Positions 1 to 5,219 of a stretch of DNA of 5,219 nucleotides are shown piece after piece. The DNA is from CALZJC01 sp041574955 (GTDB lineage Bacteria; Acidobacteriota; Thermoanaerobaculia; Multivoradales; JAHEKO01). The stretch is from the NCBI GenBank assembly GCA_041574955.1, contig JBFGNS010000224.1:1-5219 (forward strand), given 5' to 3'. The first letter of the stretch is position 1, and the number at the start of each line of letters is the position of its first letter. The position numbers and the translations under genes are program-made. The notes below the pieces were generated by a model. That model worked only from the letters and a program-made list of their open reading frames with translations, was not told the DNA's origin and did not search any database.

Positions 1-86
1 CGCCAGCCGGTTCGGGGCCCGGGGCGGAGCGACATCACCCTCGCCTTTGGAGCGCAGCCCCGGGACCCCGACCGGCCTGCGCACCC
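1..86. repeat. Stem-loop repeat, copy 1 (left end cut by window)
   Basis: This is the first of two copies of a palindromic repeat; positions 13-91 match 170-248 exactly over 79 bp. It folds on itself: 1-3 pair with 79-81, 7-10 with 72-75, 12-13 with 70-71, 14-17 with 66-69, 18-20 with 62-64, 21-24 with 58-61 and 25 with 57. Position 6 also pairs with 76, and there are single-base bulges at 11 and 65. The loop is 26-56. The outermost part of the left arm would lie before position 1, judging by copy 2. The matches and pairing are read directly from the sequence; calling it a dispersed element is inference. Confidence 0.8.
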
Positions 87-301
87 GGCCCGAAGCCCAA
101 ACCCCCAAGCCCCAGACGCTCGAAGCGATAACCGCCCCGCGGCCACCACCAGAGGGTGCGCCCGCCGGCCGGGGCCCGGGGCGGAGCGACATCACCCTCG
201 CCTTTGGAGCGCAGCCCCGGGACCCCGACCGGCCTGCGCACCCGGCCCAAAGCCACAAAGCCCTCAAACCTCCAAGCCCTCAAGCCCATAGACTCGGCCT
301 C
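87..301. other. Non-coding A/C-rich spacers between and after the stem-loops
   Basis: Outside the second stem-loop (154-243) this stretch holds two spacers, 87-153 and 244-301. Both begin with the same bases after the stem, then diverge into A/C-rich sequence with repeated AAGCCC words. The second spacer has AAGCCCTCAA twice, at 258-267 and 274-283, a 16-bp period. I see no promoter with recognisable -35/-10 boxes, no Shine-Dalgarno sequence and no credible ORF. Open frames run through on both strands, but the repeat period of 157 bp is not a multiple of three, so the two copies are read in different frames, which argues against coding. Confidence 0.7.
154..243. repeat. Stem-loop repeat, copy 2 (complete)
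   Basis: This complete copy lies 157 bp after copy 1. The outer arms GGGTGCGC (154-161) and GCGCACCC (236-243) are perfect reverse complements. Inside them 164-168 pair with 229-233, 170 with 227, 171-174 with 223-226, 175-177 with 219-221, 178-181 with 215-218 and 182 with 214. That gives about 26 base pairs, broken only by a 2x2 mismatch, one mismatch and the bulged A at 222. The 31-nt loop (183-213) is identical to that of copy 1 and is bounded by two GGAGCG hexamers. It ends 58 bp before the glycosylase start codon. A REP/BIME-like or MITE-like element is the likeliest class; a structured RNA or attenuator is possible. Confidence 0.8.
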
Positions 302-1510
302 GTGCCCAACCCCACCCTCTCCCTCGCCGCCGCCCGGCGGATCGCGCTGGCGGCGCAGGGGTTCGACCGGCCGCGGCCGGCCGGGCGGGTGGACGTGCGG
401 CACCTGCGGCGGGTGCTGCGCCAGCTCGGGCTCGTGCAGATCGACTTCGTCAACGTGCTCGTGCCGGCGCACTACCTGGTGCCGTTCTCGCGGCTCGGAC
501 CGTACGACCGCGCGGCGCTCGACCGCCTGGTCTACCGCCAGCGCGAGTTCACCGAGCAGTGGGCGCACGAGGCCTCGATCGTGCCGGTGGAGAGCTGGCC
601 GCTGCTGCGCGACCGGCGGCGCGCGCACCGCGTCAGGCCGCGGGGGTTCGAGCGGTTCCTGGAGCAGAACGCCGACTACGTCGGCTGGGTGCTGGATCAG
701 GTGCGCCGCCGGGGCCCGCTGACCGCCGACGACCTCCCCGAGCCGGGCGCTGGGCCGCGACGCATCTCGGACGCCTGGGGCTGGGGCCTCAGGGTCAAGC
801 GCCAGGTGCTCGAGGCGCACTTCGGCCGTGGTCAGCTGGCGGTCGCCGAGCGCCGGCCCAACTTCGCCCGCGCCTACGACCTGGCCGAGCGGGTGATCCC
901 GGACGAGCACCGCGAGCGCCGGCTGGAGCCGGCCGCCGAGCGCCGCGGCCTGCTGCTCGCTGCGGCGCGAGCCCACGGCATCGGCAGCGCCCGTGATCTG
1001 GCGGATTACTACCGGATGCCGATCGGCGAGGCTCGGCGGCACCTCGCCGAGCTGGTCGAGAGCGGGCATCTCGAGCGGGTGGCGGTCGAGGGCTGGCCAA
1101 GCCCCGCCTTCCTCCATCCCCGGGCCCGCCGTCCACGCCGCATCCGGACCGCCGCCCTGCTGTCGCCGTTCGATCCGCTGGTCTGGTGCCGGCCGCGGAT
1201 CGAGAGGCTGTTCGGCTTCGACTACCGGATCGAGATCTACGTGCCGGCCGACAAGCGCCGCTGGGGCTACTACGTGCTGCCGTTCCTGCTCGGCGACCGG
1301 CTGGTGGCACGGGTGGACCTCAAGGCCGACCGCCGGCCCGGCCGGCTGCTGGTGCGCGCCGCCTGGATCGAGCCCGGCACCGAACCGGGCGCGGTCGCCG
1401 ACGCGCTAGCGACCGAGCTGGCCTCCCTCGCCGGCTGGCTAGGACTGGGCGAGATCCGCGTCGGCAGCCGCGGCGACCTCGCCCAGCGGCTGCGGGAAGC
1501 GGTACGGTAG
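302..1510 (+). CDS. ycaQ: YcaQ/AlkZ-type winged-helix DNA glycosylase
   Basis: The product is a 402-residue cytoplasmic base-excision repair enzyme of the HTH_42/AlkZ-like family. Members remove alkylated bases and can unhook interstrand crosslinks. From memory of E. coli YcaQ (about 410 residues), several blocks match: LSLAAARRIALAAQGF near residue 6, the catalytic signature QID at residues 46-48 (bases 437-445), WAHEA, YDLAERVIP, LADYYR, LSPFDPLVW, and the C-terminal stretch from YRIEIYVPADKR to ARVDLKADR. QID is the Q-x-D form of the motif, as in YcaQ, rather than the Q-x-Q form of the Streptomyces self-resistance enzyme AlkZ, so general repair is more likely than toxin resistance. The GTG at 302 is chosen because it puts the first conserved block at the same distance from the N-terminus as in E. 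coli. The frame stays open back to a TTG at 47, but that extension is repeat DNA. No clear ribosome binding site precedes the GTG. No partner gene adjoins it on this strand. Confidence 0.93.
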   Translation: MPNPTLSLAAARRIALAAQGFDRPRPAGRVDVRHLRRVLRQLGLVQIDFVNVLVPAHYLVPFSRLGPYDRAALDRLVYRQREFTEQWAHEASIVPVESWPLLRDRRRAHRVRPRGFERFLEQNADYVGWVLDQVRRRGPLTADDLPEPGAGPRRISDAWGWGLRVKRQVLEAHFGRGQLAVAERRPNFARAYDLAERVIPDEHRERRLEPAAERRGLLLAAARAHGIGSARDLADYYRMPIGEARRHLAELVESGHLERVAVEGWPSPAFLHPRARRPRRIRTAALLSPFDPLVWCRPRIERLFGFDYRIEIYVPADKRRWGYYVLPFLLGDRLVARVDLKADRRPGRLLVRAAWIEPGTEPGAVADALATELASLAGWLGLGEIRVGSRGDLAQRLREAVR

Positions 1511-1511
1511 A

Positions 1512-1536
1512 CGGGTGCCGTCGCGGCGACGACCCG
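1512..1536. terminator. Hairpin between convergent genes, possible two-way terminator
   Basis: The 33-bp gap between the two stop codons contains CGGGT (1512-1516) pairing with ACCCG (1532-1536) and, inside it, CGTCG (1519-1523) pairing with CGACG (1527-1531) around a CGG loop. The only flaw is a two-base bulge at 1517-1518. The position between convergent genes suits a bidirectional terminator. No T-run follows on either strand, so it is not a classical intrinsic terminator, and in DNA this GC-rich some hairpins arise by chance. Confidence 0.45.
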
Positions 1537-1543
1537 GCGCGCC

Positions 1544-4093
1544 TCAGCCGAGCCGCTCCGCCAGCGCCGCGAAAGCCGCCGACGGCTCGCTGCCGCCGTC
1601 CCACCGCTCCCAGAAGCCGGCCAGCGGGCTCTCTTCGCGGTGTCCCGACTTGGCGGTGTCGCCCTCGGCGGTGGTGCCTTCGGGCTTCCAGTCCGGTCCG
1701 CGAGCCTCGGCCGCCGCCGCCAGCAGCCTGCGGGCCCCAGCGGCGTCGCCGCGCCGCCAGGCGACGTAGCCGCGCAGGAAGAAGCCACCGACGGCGCGCG
1801 GGTTCGAGCGGCAGGCCAGCTCGAGCAGCCGCTCGGCCTCCTCGGGGCGGCCGCGCAGCAGCGCGATCTCGCCCAGCACCAGCAGGCTACCCGTCTCCTC
1901 GAGGTTGATCTCGTGCGAGCGCTCGAGGGCCGCCTGAGCGGCGCCGAGCTGGTCGTCGCTGCTGGCGTGGATGGCGCGCAGCACCCCCCACTGTTTATGG
2001 GCTCGGTGGCTCATCGGGCTCTGCCGGCGGAGCTGGTCGAGCTCGGCCAGCGCCGCCTCCGGCCGACCCTGCTCGGCCAGGCAGTTGGCCAGGTAGTAGC
2101 GCGAGTCCTCGTGCCTCGGGTCGAGCTCCAGGGCGCGGCGGAACAGCGGCACCGCGGCGTCACAGTCGGCGTCGCGCTTGAAGGCGTCCATGGCGGCGCG
2201 CTGCGTCGTCCAGAACTCGACCACCCGTCCGCGCTCGTCGGTCGCCGCCGCCGCGCCGGCCGGCGACAGCCGTAGCGGCTCGGCCTCACCCTCGGTGAGC
2301 TGCCACACCGCACCCGCCTCCAGCCGCCCGAACCGCTGCGGCTCGCCGCCCAGCCAGCGCACCTCGAGCTCGTCCACCGCCTCCGCCGCGCCCAGGCCGA
2401 AGTGGAGCGTGCGGCTGCTCTGCGACAGATACGAGCCGCCCGACAGCGTGCGGCGCAGCTCCACCTCGCCGAGGCGGGCGATCACCGTCGAGCCGTCGCC
2501 GAAGCCGTGCGGCTCGCCCGAGGCGATCCGGGCGCGCAGCCGCACCCCCAGCCAGCCGCCGCCGTCGAGGTCGTTGCGCAGCAGACGCGCGCCGCCGCCG
2601 AGGACCACCTGCACGAGGTCGAGGTCGCCATCGCCGTCGTAGTCGGCGGCGGCCAGGCCGCGGCCCACCACCGGCTCGGCAAGCGCCGGCGCGAGCGGCG
2701 CCAGGTCGTGGAAGTGCTGCCCCTGGCGGCTCCAGAACAGCATCATCGGCTGCGGCTTGAGCCGCCGCGGCGGGTCGCCAGTCTCGAGCGTCGAGCCGTT
2801 CGACACCGCCAGGTCGAGCCAGCCGTCGCGGTCGAAGTCCACGAACTCGGTCCCCCAGCCGACGGCGTGGAGCGCCGGCTGGCCGAGGCCGAGCGGCGCC
2901 GCCTGGTCGGAGAAGGTGATCTGGGTCGGGGCGGGCGCGCCCGACGCCGCCGCGGCGCGCGCCGTGTCGAGCAGCCGCGAGTCGTAGAGCGCGTTCTCCT
3001 GCGCGATCCAGTGGGTGATGAACAGGTCGTCGTCGCCGTCGCGGTTCCAGTCGCCGGCCGCCAGCCCCATGGCGCCGCGGTAGTCCGCCACCCAGGCGGC
3101 CAGCCCCACCTCTTCGAAGGTGTCGCCGCGGTTCATGTAGAGCGCGTTGTCCGAGATGTCGTTGGCGACGTAAAGGTCGAGTCGCCCGTCCTGGTCGAAG
3201 TCGTGCCACAGCGCCGACAGGCTGCGGCCCTCGGGGTTGGACACTCCCCACAGCTGGGCCACCTCGCGGAAGCGTCCGCCGCCGAGGTTCTCGAGCAGCA
3301 GGTTGCGCTCGGGCTCGAACGACGCCGGGTTCAGGGTGTAGGGCACCGCGGTGCCGTACTGGTCGGAAACCCGGCGGCCACTGCCGGCGTCCTCGACGTA
3401 GCGCACGTAGCCGCAGACGTACAGGTCGAGGTCGCGGTCGTTGTCGAAGTCGGCCCACGACAGCCCGGTCCAGAACCCCTCATCCGCGACCTCCCGCGCC
3501 GCCAGCTCGACCGGCTCGAAGCGGCCACGCCGGTTGGCGTAGAGCGTGAGGCTGCGGTAGCCGCTCACCGCCAGGTCGAGCCAGCCGTCGCCGTCGTAGT
3601 CGCCCCAGGCGGCGGCCATGCCGGCGATGCGCGGCTCGGGGAAGCCGGCCACCGGCCGGAAGCGGCCGTCGCCCAGGTTCTCGTACAGCCGGGTCGGCCG
3701 CCACCGCTCGCGCGGCTCGGTCAGGGCGCCGCCGGCGGCGACCAGCAGCAGGTCGTCGTCGCCGTCGTTGTCGAAGTCGCCCCACGCCGCGCCCGCGCCC
3801 ATGTCCTCGGGCAGCTGCGAGCTGCGGTCGCCGCTGAAGGTGCTGAACTCCGCCAGCCCGGCCTCCGCCGTGACGTCGGTGAAGCGCGGCGCCGGCGCTT
3901 CGGCCGGCAGGTCGCGTGCCAAGCCGGCGGTGATGTCGTCGAGCGCCTCGCCCGGCCGCCGCACCTCCGGGCGGGAGGCCCGCCAGGCCAGGACACCGGC
4001 GAGCGTCGCCGCCACCGCCACCGCGGAGAGCAGCAGCGTCATCCGCCGCAGGCGCCGCTTGCGGCGGTTCCTGTAGCGCGGCCTAGCCGGCAT
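1544..4093 (-). CDS. Membrane-anchored FG-GAP/VCBS, ASPIC/UnbV and TPR protein (CRTAC1-like)
   Basis: The product has 849 residues. Residues 1-17 are strongly basic and are followed by a hydrophobic segment at 19-37, giving an uncleaved signal anchor or signal peptide, so the bulk should lie outside the cytoplasm. FTDVTAEAGL at 71-80 is the usual entry motif of CRTAC1-like proteins. Seven acidic DxDxDGxxD-type loops follow, near residues 106-114, 165-173, 215-223, 298-306, 348-356, 419-427 and 484-492; they fit a seven-bladed, calcium-binding beta-propeller. An ASPIC/UnbV domain spans about 515-600, including GDGSTV and LSGGSYLSQSSRTLHFGLG. A helical TPR region covers about 630-800. The last 50 residues are low-complexity apart from a short SPLAGFWERWDGG stretch. 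The ATG at 4093 has a GGGAAGG ribosome binding site and keeps the basic residues in front of the membrane segment; Met18 is a weaker alternative start. It lies 75 bp after the cytochrome gene on the same strand. The precise role is unknown; binding or scaffolding is inferred from the modules. Confidence 0.9.
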   Translation of the reverse strand: MPARPRYRNRRKRRLRRMTLLLSAVAVAATLAGVLAWRASRPEVRRPGEALDDITAGLARDLPAEAPAPRFTDVTAEAGLAEFSTFSGDRSSQLPEDMGAGAAWGDFDNDGDDDLLLVAAGGALTEPRERWRPTRLYENLGDGRFRPVAGFPEPRIAGMAAAWGDYDGDGWLDLAVSGYRSLTLYANRRGRFEPVELAAREVADEGFWTGLSWADFDNDRDLDLYVCGYVRYVEDAGSGRRVSDQYGTAVPYTLNPASFEPERNLLLENLGGGRFREVAQLWGVSNPEGRSLSALWHDFDQDGRLDLYVANDISDNALYMNRGDTFEEVGLAAWVADYRGAMGLAAGDWNRDGDDDLFITHWIAQENALYDSRLLDTARAAAASGAPAPTQITFSDQAAPLGLGQPALHAVGWGTEFVDFDRDGWLDLAVSNGSTLETGDPPRRLKPQPMMLFWSRQGQHFHDLAPLAPALAEPVVGRGLAAADYDGDGDLDLVQVVLGGGARLLRNDLDGGGWLGVRLRARIASGEPHGFGDGSTVIARLGEVELRRTLSGGSYLSQSSRTLHFGLGAAEAVDELEVRWLGGEPQRFGRLEAGAVWQLTEGEAEPLRLSPAGAAAATDERGRVVEFWTTQRAAMDAFKRDADCDAAVPLFRRALELDPRHEDSRYYLANCLAEQGRPEAALAELDQLRRQSPMSHRAHKQWGVLRAIHASSDDQLGAAQAALERSHEINLEETGSLLVLGEIALLRGRPEEAERLLELACRSNPRAVGGFFLRGYVAWRRGDAAGARRLLAAAAEARGPDWKPEGTTAEGDTAKSGHREESPLAGFWERWDGGSEPSAAFAALAERLG

Positions 4094-4102
4094 CGGCGCC
4101 AG

Positions 4103-4109
4103 CCTTCCC
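4103..4109 (-). promoter_or_regulatory. Ribosome binding site of the FG-GAP/UnbV/TPR gene
   Basis: Read on the minus strand this is GGGAAGG, nine bases before the ATG at 4093-4091. It is the best purine-rich match in the gap between the two minus-strand genes and supports that ATG over the internal Met18 codon. Its first bases fall within a GC-rich hairpin (4107-4133). Confidence 0.55.
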
Positions 4110-4168
4110 GGCCGCGCGCGCCGGCGCGCCGGGCTCCGGGGAGAGGATCCGGTTCATCGCCGCGCGGC

Positions 4169-5219
4169 TCAGCCTCCGCCGGCGGCCATCGGCCCGCCAC
4201 CGCCGTCGATCCGCACGGTGGCGCGCGCCTCGGTCATCTGGATCGGCGGCGCGGTCAGCCCCGAGTCCTCGCCGAGCAGGAAGTTGATCAGGAACTGGTC
4301 CACCTTGCGGTACATCAGCTTGGCGACCACCTGGTAGCTGCCGCCGTCCGCCGGCGTCTCGACCGCGAACTCCTGCACCTCCCGGCCGGTGCGCGCCAGG
4401 TCGCTCGCCTCGCCCTTGGCCATCGTCGTCGGGCAGTCCACCATGTACTCGACGCTGTCCGAGTAGCCTGGGAACAGCGCCCGGCGGTAGCGCACGCCGA
4501 CCATCTCCCACAGGTTGTGGCGGTCGATCAGGTTGCCGTACTGGTCGACCGGTTCGGCCTTGAACAGGAAGCTGCCCGGCTCGATGAAGTGCTTCTCGTC
4601 GCGCCGGCCGGAGGCGAAGATCTGGTTGCCGGCCTCGTCCACCACCTCGAGCTCGATCCAGCTCTGGATGATGTCGAGCGGCCCGGTGGGGAAGTCATGA
4701 CCCACCTTGTTGGCGGTCATCACCACCCGGATCGGCATCGTCTCGCCCGGCTTCACCCGCTCGGGGGTCTCGAGCGCCACCTCGACCACCGCCCCGTCGC
4801 GCCACTTGTCCTCGATCTCGGGGATCTCGAACTCGCCGCGCAGCCACTCCTCTGTGAGCCGCACCTGCTCCTCCCAGCCCGGCAGCTGGAGCATCGCGGG
4901 CACCATCGCGTTGGCGGCGATGAAGCGGTGGCTGCGGTGCATGCCGTCGTTCGGCGTGCGGTTGTAGTCGGTGACGTCGCCGCGCGCCGGATCGGTCGAG
5001 GCGACCAGCGGCATGTGGCACTCGCGGCACTCCACGGTCTTGGCCGGGTCGCCCTCGGTGAACCAGTGGCTGGCCTTCCAGTTGTCGTACTGGTTCTGCA
5101 GCTGGACCCAGCCCACCCGGTTGACCTCCTGGTCGATGAACTGCTTGTGGCACGCCGCGCAGAACTCGGGCGCCTTGAACATGCGCTTGCTCAGCAAGTT
5201 GTGCTCGTCGGGATAGGTC
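4169..5219 (-). CDS. c-type (multihaem) cytochrome, C-terminal part, 5' end cut by window
   Basis: The frame is open to the window edge: upstream of a TTG at 5197 it still reads TYPDEHN, so the true start lies outside and 349 residues are visible. Two CxxCH haem-attachment sites are present, CAACH (5147-5161) and CRECH (5015-5029), so the protein is exported and matured in the periplasm. Nearby histidines, in SHWF and HRSHRF, are candidate axial ligands. After about 130 visible residues comes a beta-rich domain with GHDFPTG (4682-4702), followed by SWIELEVVDEAGNQIFASGR. This arrangement resembles the multihaem cytochromes related to cytochrome c554 that are annotated in Acidobacteriota and Planctomycetota; that match is from memory. 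More haem sites may lie upstream. It precedes the FG-GAP/UnbV/TPR gene in the same direction, so the two are probably co-transcribed. Electron transfer is the likely role; substrate unknown. The C-terminus ends in a Gly-rich tail. Confidence 0.88.
   Translation of the reverse strand, partial: TYPDEHNLLSKRMFKAPEFCAACHKQFIDQEVNRVGWVQLQNQYDNWKASHWFTEGDPAKTVECRECHMPLVASTDPARGDVTDYNRTPNDGMHRSHRFIAANAMVPAMLQLPGWEEQVRLTEEWLRGEFEIPEIEDKWRDGAVVEVALETPERVKPGETMPIRVVMTANKVGHDFPTGPLDIIQSWIELEVVDEAGNQIFASGRRDEKHFIEPGSFLFKAEPVDQYGNLIDRHNLWEMVGVRYRRALFPGYSDSVEYMVDCPTTMAKGEASDLARTGREVQEFAVETPADGGSYQVVAKLMYRKVDQFLINFLLGEDSGLTAPPIQMTEARATVRIDGGGGPMAAGGG

Noticed and set aside
47..301. N-terminal extension of the glycosylase frame back to a TTG
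   Set aside because: The extra 85 residues are translated repeat DNA. The two repeat copies fall in different frames and give unrelated peptides. The GTG at 302 gives the family's usual length and N-terminal spacing.
1..301. CRISPR array
   Set aside because: There are only two repeats, the 79-bp identity is far longer than a CRISPR repeat, the structure is a long palindrome with a fixed loop, and no cas gene is present.
35..1117. Long open frame on the minus strand (360 codons)
   Set aside because: It lies opposite the glycosylase gene and the repeats, has a Pro/Arg/Gly-rich composition and shows no domain. Long antisense frames are expected at this GC content.
2286..3458. 390-codon minus-strand frame inside the FG-GAP/UnbV/TPR gene
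   Set aside because: It is Arg/Pro/Gly-rich, out of frame with the real gene, and reads the repeated acidic loops as arginine-rich sequence. It is a shadow frame.
1544..4093. Tandem DNA repeats inside the FG-GAP/UnbV/TPR gene
   Set aside because: The recurring GTCGTCG/GTCGAAGTC words encode the acidic loops of the propeller and are spaced irregularly. They reflect protein repeats, not a separate DNA element.
4083..4157. 24-codon minus-strand ORF between the two genes, overlapping the next start by 11 bases
   Set aside because: Its position would suit a coupling leader, but the peptide is Ala/Gly/Pro-rich with no recognisable feature. Such short frames are common here by chance.
4169..5197. 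TTG at 5197 as the start of the cytochrome gene
   Set aside because: The frame continues open to the window edge with plausible sequence (TYPDEHN). There would be no signal peptide before the first haem site, which an exported cytochrome needs.

Overview
The window is very GC-rich bacterial DNA holding two complete protein genes, one gene cut by the right edge, and a repeat-bearing non-coding left end. The lineage cannot be fixed from sequence alone. A protein combining FG-GAP/VCBS, ASPIC/UnbV and TPR modules, next to a c-type cytochrome in high-GC DNA, reminds me of Acidobacteriota (for example the Thermoanaerobaculia) or similar environmental phyla. That placement is an inference.

Layout: (1) Positions 1-301 carry no believable gene. 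They hold two copies of a repeat about 157 bp apart. Each copy folds into a long GC-rich stem-loop with the same 31-nt loop, and each is followed by an A/C-rich spacer. (2) Positions 302-1510, plus strand, encode a YcaQ/AlkZ-type winged-helix DNA glycosylase with the QxD catalytic signature. (3) Positions 1511-1543 form a 33-bp gap between convergent genes and contain a strong hairpin that could end transcription from both sides. (4) Positions 1544-4093, minus strand, encode an 849-residue membrane-anchored protein with seven acidic calcium-type loops, an ASPIC/UnbV domain and a C-terminal TPR domain. (5) From 4169 to the right edge, minus strand, lies the C-terminal part of a c-type cytochrome with two visible CxxCH haem sites and a beta-rich C-terminal domain.

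The two minus-strand genes are 75 bp apart in the same direction and probably form one operon, cytochrome first. Both products should work outside the cytoplasm: the cytochrome in electron transfer or redox catalysis, and the propeller/TPR protein in binding or assembly, perhaps of that cytochrome. The glycosylase is a cytoplasmic DNA repair enzyme with no evident link to them. The least explained part is the repeated stem-loop in front of the glycosylase gene. It looks like a dispersed palindromic repeat family and should be searched for genome-wide.
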